9,277 bases of DNA from Veillonellaceae bacterium (GTDB taxonomy: Bacteria; Bacillota; Negativicutes; Veillonellales; Veillonellaceae): the NCBI GenBank assembly GCA_900765165.1, contig CAAFQR010000094.1:1-9277 (forward strand). Direction: 5' to 3'. A program made the translations under genes and the position numbers. Shown here one piece after another: positions 1-6,297 of the stretch. Within the stretch, counting starts at the first letter, position 1. Each line of letters starts with the position of its first letter. The notes under the pieces were generated by a model. That model was given only the letters and a program-made list of their open reading frames with translations. It had not been told where the DNA came from and ran no database searches.

Positions 1-962
1 AAGCGTGCAACCAATTTCGGAATCATAAGAATACCAACTACGGAGCAACCCATCATGATACCGTTTACAACCGGCTGTAAAGCGATGTTGCCCAAGTTAT
101 ACTGACAGAAGAATACCATCATAGCGTTGTTGGTGTTCATAGCAGAAATGGTGAACAAGGTCATCAAGATTAAGCAAAGAAGCGGTTTGTTGGTGAATAC
201 AACTTTAATGTAATCGCCGAATTTAACTTTACTTTCGTTTACCGTGTTACGTTTAACCGGCACATGTTCGCGAGTTGCCCAGTAGCAAATACCGAAACCT
301 AAAACGCCGATTACGGACATTACGATAGCAGCTACCAAGAAGCCTTGGTGCGGCGTTGCAAACATCAATACGATAGGAATGAAGGCGATACCAGTGATGA
401 GCTGAGCACCGATGGAACCGGCCTGACGAGTAGTCGCCAATTGGCTTCGTTCCTCTACGTCTCGCGTCATAACACTTGCCAAGGATGCATACGGAATATT
501 AGTGAAAGAGTATACCAGGCCCCAAGCCATGTAAGAACCATATGCAAAGAGAATTTTGTCGCCTAAGTTTAATTCCGGCATCGTAAAGGTGATGATCGTT
601 AAGATGGCCAACACGATACTGGAAATCATCATTACCGGACGGAATTTACCGCGTTTACCGATATTTTTACGACGGTCAATGGTAGCCCCTGCGATAGGGT
701 CCATAAACGCATCAAAGATTTTGGTGAATGCGAAGATACCGCCTACAACACCGGCCGGAATCATACACACGTCAATCCAGAACTTGGTCAAGTAAGCTTG
801 ACCCAAGTCAAACATAAAACCATTACCAAAGTCACCAAACCCGTACCCAATCTTTTCTTTCCAAGTCAACTTTGGTGTTTCGCGCTGTTCGCCGGAAGCG
901 TTTACTTCCGCGTTAGCTACATTCGTTTGTACTGCTTCGTCTTTCATTGTTACTGTGCTCAT
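1..962 (-). CDS. GPH-family (glycoside-pentoside-hexuronide) cation symporter, C-terminus beyond window
   Basis: This is an inner-membrane sugar:cation symporter of the MelB/GusB/YjmB type within the major facilitator superfamily. It probably imports the hexuronate used by the adjacent uxa enzymes. I translated the minus strand from an ATG at 962; the frame stays open to the left edge, giving 320 residues of an expected 450-490. Residues 1-31 are hydrophilic, followed by a GYGFGDFGNG stretch (39-48). The family signature FDAFMDPIAGATIDR lies at 83-97, NIPYASL at 155-161 and ERSQLATTRQ at 171-180. Hydrophobic segments around 65-82, 110-127, 137-158, 184-202, 208-227 and 260-275 look like membrane helices. 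The start is set by GGAGGA (971-976) 8 nt upstream. The gene follows uxaA after 121 nt with no obvious promoter between, so it is probably the last visible gene of the operon. Family placement is firm; galacturonate as substrate is inferred from context, as B. subtilis yjmB sits in the exu locus. Confidence 0.93.
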   Translation of the reverse strand, partial: MSTVTMKDEAVQTNVANAEVNASGEQRETPKLTWKEKIGYGFGDFGNGFMFDLGQAYLTKFWIDVCMIPAGVVGGIFAFTKIFDAFMDPIAGATIDRRKNIGKRGKFRPVMMISSIVLAILTIITFTMPELNLGDKILFAYGSYMAWGLVYSFTNIPYASLASVMTRDVEERSQLATTRQAGSIGAQLITGIAFIPIVLMFATPHQGFLVAAIVMSVIGVLGFGICYWATREHVPVKRNTVNESKVKFGDYIKVVFTNKPLLCLILMTLFTISAMNTNNAMMVFFCQYNLGNIALQPVVNGIMMGCSVVGILMIPKLVAR

Positions 963-984
963 GTTAGCATTCCTCCGCAACATG

Positions 985-1010
985 GTCATCCAGCGCCGTT
1001 GCCGGATGAC
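985..1010 (-). other. Inverted repeat (7-bp stem) between uxaA and the transporter gene
   Basis: GTCATCC (985-991) and GGATGAC (1004-1010) form a perfect 7-bp stem with a 12-nt loop. In the minus-strand transcript it lies just ahead of the transporter's ribosome binding site. No U-run follows, so it is not a standard intrinsic terminator. It may instead affect mRNA stability or translation of the transporter. The structure is seen in the sequence; any function is a guess. Confidence 0.45.
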
Positions 1011-1039
1011 TCCCTACGGCACAACGTATTAACAATTAC

Positions 1040-1063
1040 TACCGACTAACCCATCTGTCGGTA
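1040..1063 (-). other. Inverted repeat (7-bp stem) 21 nt after the uxaA stop
   Basis: TACCGAC (1040-1046) and GTCGGTA (1057-1063) form a perfect 7-bp stem with a 10-nt loop. In the minus-strand transcript the stem is followed by AGTAATTG, not a U-run, so at most it is a weak terminator or attenuator. Its CCGAC/GTCGG core and an ATGG in the loop recall the hairpin in the operon leader at 5705-5737. With the stem at 985-1010 it gives the uxaA-transporter gap two successive hairpins. Confidence 0.45.
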
Positions 1064-1083
1064 ATCCCATACCAACCTTCTTG

Positions 1084-2583
1084 TTAAAGTGTTACGCCGT
1101 CTTTAAAAATGGCCAACTCGCTTTTATCGAGGGCTTCCGATTTTGCTCGGGTGCGCCCCGAGGCTACATCTAAAATGTAATCCATAAAGCGGTCAGCCAC
1201 AGATTCGGCTGGTTCACCGGCCAACAACGCACCGGCGTCAAAGTCAATCCAATTCTTTTTAAAGCCCGCTAATTTTGAATTACTTGCAATTTTTACGGTA
1301 GGCACCGGACAAGCAAACGGAGTGCCTCGACCCGTAGTAAACAACACAATTTGTGCACCAGACGCAGCCAAAGCGTTAGCTGCTACCAAGTCATTACCTG
1401 GTGCCTGTAATAATATCAAACCTTTTTCGTCAGTTCGTTCACCATAGCCGAGAACGTCTTCGACGATCGCATCGCCTGCTTTTTGTACACACCCAAGCGA
1501 TTTGTCTTCCAAGGTAGTAATCCCACCGGCTTTGTTACCCGGCGATGGATTTTCGTCCACCTTTTCGCCGTAGCTCATGAAGTACTCCTTAAAGGAATTG
1601 ATGAGCTTCACCGTTTTGTCGAAAACTTCTTTGTTGCGGCAGCGATTCATAAGAATCGTTTCAGCACCAAACATTTCCGGCACTTCCGTCAAAATCGCCG
1701 TGCCACCCGCTGCGACGATTCGATTGGAAATTTCACCGACCAAGGGGTTCGCCGTAATACCGGAGAAACCATCGGAGCCACCGCATTTCAACCCGATTGT
1801 TAAGTCACTAATCGGACATTCGGTGCGCGCCGTCTTGTCTGCATAGGCTACTAAATCCTTCAAAAGTGCTTCGCCGGTTGCGATTTCGTCCTCTTCCTGC
1901 TGGCAGGTCATGAACTTAACGCGGTCCGGATCGTAGTCACCGATAACTTCCTTAAGCAAGGAAATCTGGTTGTTTTCACAGCCGAGGCCTACGACTAAAA
2001 CAGCACCGGCATTGGGGTTATGTATTAACCCACTCAAAATGCGCTGTGTGTGAAGCTGGTCATCGCCCAGCTGCGAACAGCCATGGGGATGCGCGTATGC
2101 ATAAACGCCGTCTACGTTCGTAGTCGGCCATTTAGCCGCCATCCGTTCCAAGGTCTTTACGATGCCGTTTACACAGCCAACCGTCGGTATAATCCATACC
2201 TCGTTGCGAATCCCTACTCGACCGTCAGAACGTTTATAGCCCATAAAGGTGCGCGTATCTGTCACCGGCTTCGGTGCTTCTGCTACGGCCGGTACCGGTT
2301 CGTAGGTGTAATCCAACAGCTTACCAAGGTTACTCTTCACATTGTGCGAATGAACCCATTGTCCAGCCTTAATGTCGTCCTTAGCGTGACCGATGGAATA
2401 GCCGTATTTGACGATCTGTTCACCTTTAGGAATCGCTACCAGGGCAAATTTATGGCCCATCGGAATCGGGTCACTCAGCGTCACCGTAATAGCTCCAACG
2501 GTAATCGCTTCGCCGGCTTCCAAATTGACGGTAGCTACGGCTACATTGTCCTTGCCGTTAATCCGCAATGCTTTGGTCGTCAT
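1084..2583 (-). CDS. uxaA: Altronate dehydratase UxaA
   Basis: This cytoplasmic enzyme dehydrates D-altronate to 2-keto-3-deoxy-D-gluconate, the last uxa-specific step of galacturonate breakdown; the family is iron dependent. The 499-residue length is close to E. coli UxaA (about 495) and the protein looks complete. Residues 1-85 form the N-terminal SAF-type domain (GHKFAL at 43-48, YGYSIGHAKDDIKAGQWVH at 60-78). A Pro/Ala-rich linker spans about 94-110, and the catalytic UxaA/GarD-type domain runs from about 112 to the end. Conserved motifs in that domain are RSDGRVGIRN (118-127), HPHGCSQ (165-171), GLGCENN (199-205), LKCGGSDGFSGITANP (265-280) and TTGRGTPFACPVPT (416-429). Cys169, Cys202 and Cys267 sit in the conserved motifs and are candidate metal ligands. 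The start is supported by AAGGAGGA 5 nt upstream of the ATG. It lies 110 nt downstream of uxaB, a gap holding a strong hairpin. Confidence 0.96.
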   Translation of the reverse strand: MTTKALRINGKDNVAVATVNLEAGEAITVGAITVTLSDPIPMGHKFALVAIPKGEQIVKYGYSIGHAKDDIKAGQWVHSHNVKSNLGKLLDYTYEPVPAVAEAPKPVTDTRTFMGYKRSDGRVGIRNEVWIIPTVGCVNGIVKTLERMAAKWPTTNVDGVYAYAHPHGCSQLGDDQLHTQRILSGLIHNPNAGAVLVVGLGCENNQISLLKEVIGDYDPDRVKFMTCQQEEDEIATGEALLKDLVAYADKTARTECPISDLTIGLKCGGSDGFSGITANPLVGEISNRIVAAGGTAILTEVPEMFGAETILMNRCRNKEVFDKTVKLINSFKEYFMSYGEKVDENPSPGNKAGGITTLEDKSLGCVQKAGDAIVEDVLGYGERTDEKGLILLQAPGNDLVAANALAASGAQIVLFTTGRGTPFACPVPTVKIASNSKLAGFKKNWIDFDAGALLAGEPAESVADRFMDYILDVASGRTRAKSEALDKSELAIFKDGVTL

Positions 2584-2642
2584 AACATCCTCCTTTTCTT
2601 GGTCTCCTCGAGGAAACCGATTCTATGTGAAATAAGTCGGTG

Positions 2643-2667
2643 CAGGCAGCCCGTAGATGGCTGCCTG
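2643..2667 (-). other. Strong intercistronic hairpin between uxaB and uxaA
   Basis: CAGGCAGCC (2643-2651) and GGCTGCCTG (2659-2667) form a perfect, GC-rich 9-bp stem closed by a 7-nt loop. In the minus-strand transcript it comes 26 nt after the uxaB stop and about 60 nt before uxaA. It is followed by CACCGACTTATT, which has no U-run, so an intrinsic terminator is unlikely. A processing or 3'-end stabilising element that sets the relative amounts of uxaCB and uxaA message is a reasonable inference. Confidence 0.6.
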
Positions 2668-2693
2668 TATCCCCTACTTACTTTCAGCCTAAC

Positions 2694-4157
2694 TTATTTT
2701 TCACCCAAATTGTGAATGTACTGTTTAATACCGATAGCGTCGATATCGTTCAACGTCTGTACTACAGCGTCCAATAAGCCCGGTACAGCCGTCAAATCTT
2801 CGCCCCAGAAATCGGTCTGTTTCAAAATCGTTGCTGCATAATCAGCAGTCGGCAAGCCAGCGGCTTCAGCTACGATAGCCAATTTGTCTGCATCATCATG
2901 GATTTCATAGGTATTGTCACCACGATGACCGATTAAGCAACCGTCGCCTTTTTCCGTCGTGCGATAGAACGCAAGAAGTGCTGCCAAGGAGTAGGTCAAC
3001 CATTTCGGCAATTTGCCCGTAGCGGCTAAGCTATCCTTGAAGGTCGGCAACACGCGAGCGCGCCATTTCGAAATGGAGTTCAAGGAAATGGACAACAACG
3101 CATGTTTAACGAACGGATTTTCAAAACGTCCGAAAACTTCTTTGGCAAAGCTGGCAGCTTTTTCGGTCGGCATATGTACGGTCGGTACGATTTCGCCGAA
3201 TACGGACTGTTCCAACTGACGGTAAACGTCCGGATCGTCCATGCACTGTGCTACATAGTCAAAACCGGCTAAGTAAGCACCTAATACCATGGAAGTGTGC
3301 GCGCCGTTCAAGATACGAACCTTGCGTTCCTTGTACATTTCCAGGTTATCCGTGAATTCAACGTCCAATTTGTCGGATTTAATCGGGAAACGGTCTGCTA
3401 CGCGAGCGTCGCCGATAACCCACAAGCCAAACGGTTCTGCTACGTCGATTAAGTTATCTTCATAGCCAAAGCGTTCGCAGAATTCCGGTGCCTTATCGCG
3501 GGGATAACCGGTTACGATGCGGTCAACCAAGGTGCCGGCGAAGATACAATGTTCGTCAACCCAGGTTTTGAACGCTTCCGGCAAGTTCCACAAAGCGATG
3601 TACTGATCAACGCATTTCTTGAGGTTTTCGCCGTTCTTTTCAATCAATTCTACCGGTAACATCGTCAAAGCTTTGTCAGGAGCGCCATTGAAAGCGTTGA
3701 AACGTTCCAATAAGAACTTCGTCAATTTGCCCGGGAAGGTTTCCGGCGGGCAACCATCGGCATGGTCATCATCGTGGAACACGATGCCGGCTTCCGTCGT
3801 ATTGGATACGACGAATTCCAATTCCGGCGTGTGAGCCAATGCCATAAATTTATCATAATCGCTGTAAGCGCTGATAACCTGTTCTACGCAAGTGATGACG
3901 CGGTCTTCTTCGTACACCTCGCCGTTTTTCTTACCGCGAAGACATACGGTGTAGATGTTGTTCTGGTCATCGAACATCTTACGCGTCGGTTCGCCTTTAA
4001 TCGGGATTACGATAGCTACGTTGCTATCGAAGGTACCCAATTCATTGGCTACGTCGATACCATAATCTACGAAAGCACGTAAGAAGTTACCTTCGCCAAA
4101 CTGCATGACCTTTAACGGTCGTTTTTTTACCGTATACCGTTCGTTAATCTTTTCCAT
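2694..4157 (-). CDS. uxaB: Tagaturonate reductase UxaB (altronate oxidoreductase)
   Basis: This NADH-dependent cytoplasmic enzyme reduces D-tagaturonate to D-altronate, the second step of galacturonate catabolism. It is a mannitol-dehydrogenase-family polyol dehydrogenase of 487 residues, against about 483 in E. coli UxaB, and is complete. The N-terminal dinucleotide-binding region carries MQFGEGNFLRAFVDYGID (18-35), very like E. coli UxaB. NTTEAGI lies at 119-125 and TLVDRIVTGYPRD at 209-221. The C-terminal domain carries KERKVRILNGAH (276-287). There, Lys279, Asn284 and His287 have the K-x4-N-x2-H spacing of the catalytic residues in mannitol dehydrogenases. The close UxaB match, and the absence here of the dehydratase UxuA that would use mannonate, favour tagaturonate over fructuronate reduction (UxuB). 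It begins 15 nt after the uxaC stop, with GAGG/AGGG elements 6-11 nt before its ATG, so translation of the two genes is tightly linked. Confidence 0.95.
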   Translation of the reverse strand: MEKINERYTVKKRPLKVMQFGEGNFLRAFVDYGIDVANELGTFDSNVAIVIPIKGEPTRKMFDDQNNIYTVCLRGKKNGEVYEEDRVITCVEQVISAYSDYDKFMALAHTPELEFVVSNTTEAGIVFHDDDHADGCPPETFPGKLTKFLLERFNAFNGAPDKALTMLPVELIEKNGENLKKCVDQYIALWNLPEAFKTWVDEHCIFAGTLVDRIVTGYPRDKAPEFCERFGYEDNLIDVAEPFGLWVIGDARVADRFPIKSDKLDVEFTDNLEMYKERKVRILNGAHTSMVLGAYLAGFDYVAQCMDDPDVYRQLEQSVFGEIVPTVHMPTEKAASFAKEVFGRFENPFVKHALLSISLNSISKWRARVLPTFKDSLAATGKLPKWLTYSLAALLAFYRTTEKGDGCLIGHRGDNTYEIHDDADKLAIVAEAAGLPTADYAATILKQTDFWGEDLTAVPGLLDAVVQTLNDIDAIGIKQYIHNLGEK

Positions 4158-4172
4158 GTATGTCCCTACCTC

Positions 4173-5576
4173 TTAAAAGTTAAAATATGCAGCTACGTTG
4201 TTGTAGCAAATATCTTCTACGAGCTGACCCAAGATCTCTTCGTCGTTCGGGTATTCGCCGTTTTCTACTAAGTTACCGATCCAGTTGCACAAAATACGAC
4301 GATAGTATTCATGACGTGCGTAGGATAAGAAGGAACGGGAGTCAGTTAACATCCCCAAGATATTGCCGGCTACGGACAAATCTGCAATGGATGTAATCTG
4401 TGCTTCCATACCGTGTTTCGTATCGTTGAACCACCAAGCAGCACCCTGTTGGATCTTACCACGAGCTTCAGTGCCCTGGAAGGAACCGATAATCGTGCCG
4501 ATCAAGGCATTGTCGTTCGGGTTACCGGAGTAAATGATGGTCTTCGGCAAGATGCCGTCTTTCTGGAGGCCGTTCAAGAAAGCTACGAGGCCTTCAGCGC
4601 AGTTACCGGAAGCGATGCAGTCAAAACCGGTATCAGGGCCTAATTTTTCGAACATCGGCGTGTTGTTGTCGCGCAACGTTGCGTAGTGCAACTGCATGCC
4701 CCAGCCGAGTCGGCTATATTCAGAAGCTAACAAGCGGAACAACGTCGTTTTGTAAGCTTGGTCTTCCTGGTCGCTTACGGCTTCACCGCGGAGCGCTTTC
4801 TGGAAGATTGCATTTACGGTTGCATCGTCGGCTTCTTCCCAGAACATCGTTTTCAATGCATGGTCCGAAGCGCGGCAGTTCATTTCATCAAAGAAGGCAA
4901 TGCGTTTTTTCAATGCTTCACGAAGGCTGTCCAAATCGGTGATAGCCATGCCAGCTGCGTCAGCCAATTTCTTGATGTAATCAGCGAAGCCCGGTTTCTG
5001 CGGTGCTAACACTTTATCAGGGCGCATAGCCGGTACAACCTTTGCAGAGCACAAGCCATCTTCTTTAATCTTCTTGTGCCATTCCAAGGTGTCAGCCGGA
5101 TCATCAGTCGTGCAAATGACAGCTACGTTGGATTTTTTGATGATACCCTGTACCGTCAAATCGTCGTTATCTAACTGTGCGTTACAAGCATCGAAAATTT
5201 CCTTGGCCGTTTTTTCGCTTAACGGTGTTTTGATACCGAAGTAACGCTGTAATTCCAAATGGCTCCAGTGATACAACGGATTGCCGATAGCTCTCGATAA
5301 AGCTTTAGCATATTCGTTGAATTTGGTGAAATCATCCGACTCAGTACCGGTGATCTTGCTTTCCGGTGTACCATTGGAACGAATCAAACGCCATTTGTAA
5401 TGGTCACCGCCGAGCCAAGCTTCCGTAATGCTACGGAACTTATGGTTTTCAGCGATTTCCTGCGGCGAAATGTGGCAATGATAATCTATAATCGGCATCT
5501 TTGCTGCATGTTCGTGATAGAGTTTCCTTGCTGTTTCCGTTTCCAATAGAAAGTTTTCATCCATAAATTCTTTCAT
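4173..5576 (-). CDS. uxaC: Uronate isomerase UxaC (first gene of the operon)
   Basis: UxaC interconverts D-galacturonate and D-tagaturonate (and D-glucuronate and D-fructuronate) in the cytoplasm. It belongs to the amidohydrolase superfamily. With the start used here it has 467 residues, matching E. coli (about 470). Key motifs are FLLETETARKLYH (9-21), the metal-binding DYHCHI (31-36, with His33 and His35), CTTDDP (155-160), GWGMQLHYATLRDNNT (291-306) and TDSRSFLSYARHEYYRRILC (411-430). The frame stays open upstream to an ATG at 5651, but that would add 25 residues unlike the family. AGGAG (5586-5590) lies 9 nt before the ATG at 5576 and directly abuts an in-frame ATG at 5585. I therefore chose 5576. 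As the leader gene it is the direct target of the promoters and operators upstream. Confidence 0.95.
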   Translation of the reverse strand: MKEFMDENFLLETETARKLYHEHAAKMPIIDYHCHISPQEIAENHKFRSITEAWLGGDHYKWRLIRSNGTPESKITGTESDDFTKFNEYAKALSRAIGNPLYHWSHLELQRYFGIKTPLSEKTAKEIFDACNAQLDNDDLTVQGIIKKSNVAVICTTDDPADTLEWHKKIKEDGLCSAKVVPAMRPDKVLAPQKPGFADYIKKLADAAGMAITDLDSLREALKKRIAFFDEMNCRASDHALKTMFWEEADDATVNAIFQKALRGEAVSDQEDQAYKTTLFRLLASEYSRLGWGMQLHYATLRDNNTPMFEKLGPDTGFDCIASGNCAEGLVAFLNGLQKDGILPKTIIYSGNPNDNALIGTIIGSFQGTEARGKIQQGAAWWFNDTKHGMEAQITSIADLSVAGNILGMLTDSRSFLSYARHEYYRRILCNWIGNLVENGEYPNDEEILGQLVEDICYNNVAAYFNF

Positions 5577-5684
5577 CGTTGTCATCTCCTGCTGCACATT
5601 TATGATTACTTTACTAGCGGTTGTGATTGTTTGCTCATCATCGTTGAGCACTTCTGAATCACCGCTTATGTTCGTTTACGAATG

Positions 5685-5698
5685 TGTAAACGTTTACA
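5685..5698. promoter_or_regulatory. LacI-type operator 1, in the uxaC leader
   Basis: TGTAAACGTTTACA is a perfect 14-bp palindrome with a central CpG step. It fits the LacI/GalR-family consensus TGWAANCGNTTWCA. It lies about 110 bp upstream of the uxaC start and roughly 50-65 bp downstream of the proposed proximal transcription start, a position suited to an auxiliary or roadblock operator. Another copy of its half-site CGTTTAC lies 18 bp away at 5673-5679. The sequence also fits a catabolite-control (CcpA cre) site, so binding by the adjacent LacI protein is inferred. Confidence 0.82.
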
Positions 5699-5704
5699 TT
5701 TTAA

Positions 5705-5737
5705 ACCGTAACCCGACGCCATTGTCGGATAAACGGT
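5705..5737 (-). other. Two-tier hairpin in the uxaC leader
   Basis: An inner stem CCGAC (5713-5717)/GTCGG (5724-5728) is nested in an outer stem ACCGT (5705-5709)/ACGGT (5733-5737), with a small asymmetric internal loop. In the minus-strand transcript it is followed by UUUAAAAUG, which is too few U residues for a convincing terminator. It lies between operators 1 and 2 and would fold soon after initiation from the proximal promoter. A role in leader stability or attenuation is speculative. Confidence 0.4.
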
Positions 5738-5755
5738 ATAATTGCCATTTTTAAA

Positions 5756-5785
5756 ATTGTAAGCGCTTACATTTCATGCTGTAAA
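5756..5785 (-). promoter_or_regulatory. Proximal candidate promoter of the uxaCBA-transporter operon
   Basis: On the minus strand, TTTACA (5780-5785, -35) and TACAAT (5756-5761, -10) are each one mismatch from the sigma-70/sigma-A consensus and are separated by 18 nt. Operator 2 lies in the spacer and overlaps the -10 element, so a bound repressor would directly block polymerase. Initiation would fall near 5749, giving a leader of about 170 nt before uxaC. Confidence 0.6.
5758..5771. promoter_or_regulatory. LacI-type operator 2, inside the proximal uxa promoter
   Basis: TGTAAGCGCTTACA is a perfect 14-bp palindrome, identical to operator 3. It differs from operator 1 only by one symmetric base pair change on each side of the central CpG. 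It covers the spacer and part of the -10 hexamer of the candidate promoter at 5756-5785, a classic repression position. Its centre is 73 bp from that of operator 1 and 179 bp from that of operator 3. Confidence 0.87.
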
Positions 5786-5936
5786 AAAGGTTTGATAAAA
5801 GGTAAAAGGTGAAGATGTGTTAAGGTACAAGTGCGTCCGTCTGTGTATCCTATCGAATAGAAACATTCGAGTACTGTGGGCAACGCGTATCTTGCTTACA
5901 ATCAGTCTTTATAAAAAATTACACTGAATTGCACTT

Positions 5937-5950
5937 TGTAAGCGCTTACA
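5937..5950. promoter_or_regulatory. LacI-type operator 3, just downstream of the distal uxa promoter
   Basis: TGTAAGCGCTTACA is a second exact copy of the operator 2 palindrome. It begins 12 bp downstream of the TATAAT of the distal promoter at 5963-5991, covering about +6 to +20 of that transcript. It also lies about 80 bp upstream of the lacI promoter candidate. It could therefore repress the distal uxa promoter, anchor a loop to operators 1 and 2, and contribute to autoregulation of lacI. Confidence 0.87.
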
Positions 5951-5962
5951 TTTTATGGGCTC

Positions 5963-5991
5963 ATTATACCATGCATTTCCATTCATGTACA
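5963..5991 (-). promoter_or_regulatory. Distal candidate promoter firing toward uxaC
   Basis: On the minus strand there is a perfect TATAAT (5963-5968) preceded by TGG, which makes an extended -10. After a 17-nt spacer there is a partial -35, TGTACA (5986-5991; 4 of 6 matches). Initiation near 5956 would give a leader of roughly 380 nt. Operator 3 sits immediately downstream of the start. It is stronger at the -10 than the proximal promoter and weaker at the -35; which one is used cannot be decided from sequence. Confidence 0.6.
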
Positions 5992-6031
5992 CAACAAATT
6001 CACAATTTGCATTTTTAGCATAATGCACAAC

Positions 6032-6059
6032 TTGAATACCAAGGATTATGCGTTATACT
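6032..6059 (+). promoter_or_regulatory. Candidate promoter for lacI-fdhD
   Basis: TTGAAT (6032-6037, -35) and TATACT (6054-6059, -10) are separated by 16 nt on the plus strand, pointing toward lacI. Initiation near 6066 would leave a leader of about 230 nt. A second candidate, TTGTGA followed after 16 nt by TATAAC near 6085-6112, is comparable, so the true start is uncertain. The first candidate is back to back with the distal uxa promoter, the two -35 elements being about 40 bp apart. Confidence 0.42.
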
Positions 6060-6297
6060 ACATCGATATTTATCTAAATAGAATTTTGTGATTACTTTTG
6101 AATGTATTATAACTTCACTGTCTACGCTAGTTTTACGTCCCTCCCCTGCTCCAGATACCGCCACTTCGCAATTTCCTTCGTCACGGAGGCTGTATTCCGC
6201 CGCCCCTTTTCTACTATATTTCTGTTATTATTTCTGCTATATTTGTGCTATTATTAAATTACATTCAATGAGAATCAACTTTTACGAGGAAATGATT

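Larger units (their letters stand above)
5577..6297. other. 721-bp divergent control region between the uxa operon and lacI
   Basis: No credible protein is encoded here. The left part (5577-5960) carries the leader of the uxaC transcript, three LacI-type palindromes, two minus-strand promoter candidates and a leader hairpin. Further elements are a tandem AAAAGGT repeat near 5796-5810 and an 18-bp dyad, TCGAAT-N6-ATTCGA, at 5853-5870. The right part (5985-6297) carries a plus-strand promoter candidate for lacI and then roughly 230 bp of leader. From 6120 to 6220 that leader is C- and T-rich, with no strong hairpin or motif that I recognise. The region is much longer than two back-to-back promoters need. 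Confidence 0.8.

Noticed and set aside
2050..2715. 221-residue plus-strand open frame opposite uxaA
   Set aside because: It lies antisense to a well-supported uxaA, resembles no family I know, and crosses the uxaA start and the intercistronic hairpin.
3762..4082. Plus-strand open frame opposite uxaB, and similar ones opposite uxaC, lacI and fdhD
   Set aside because: These are antisense shadows of conserved enzymes, with no ribosome binding site or recognisable domain.
5577..5651. 25-residue N-terminal extension of UxaC
   Set aside because: The extension does not match the family, and AGGAG at 5586-5590 is correctly spaced for the start at 5576.
5894..5900. Isolated half-operator GCTTACA
   Set aside because: The adjoining bases show almost no match to the other half of the palindrome.
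5911..5985. Small minus-strand open frame of about 25 codons in the control region
   Set aside because: It has no ribosome binding site and overlaps the distal promoter and operator 3.
6088..6297. 70-residue N-terminal extension of the LacI frame
   Set aside because: The added sequence is unlike LacI proteins, which begin just before the TIYDIAK-type helix; a ribosome binding site 7 nt before 6298 fixes the shorter start.
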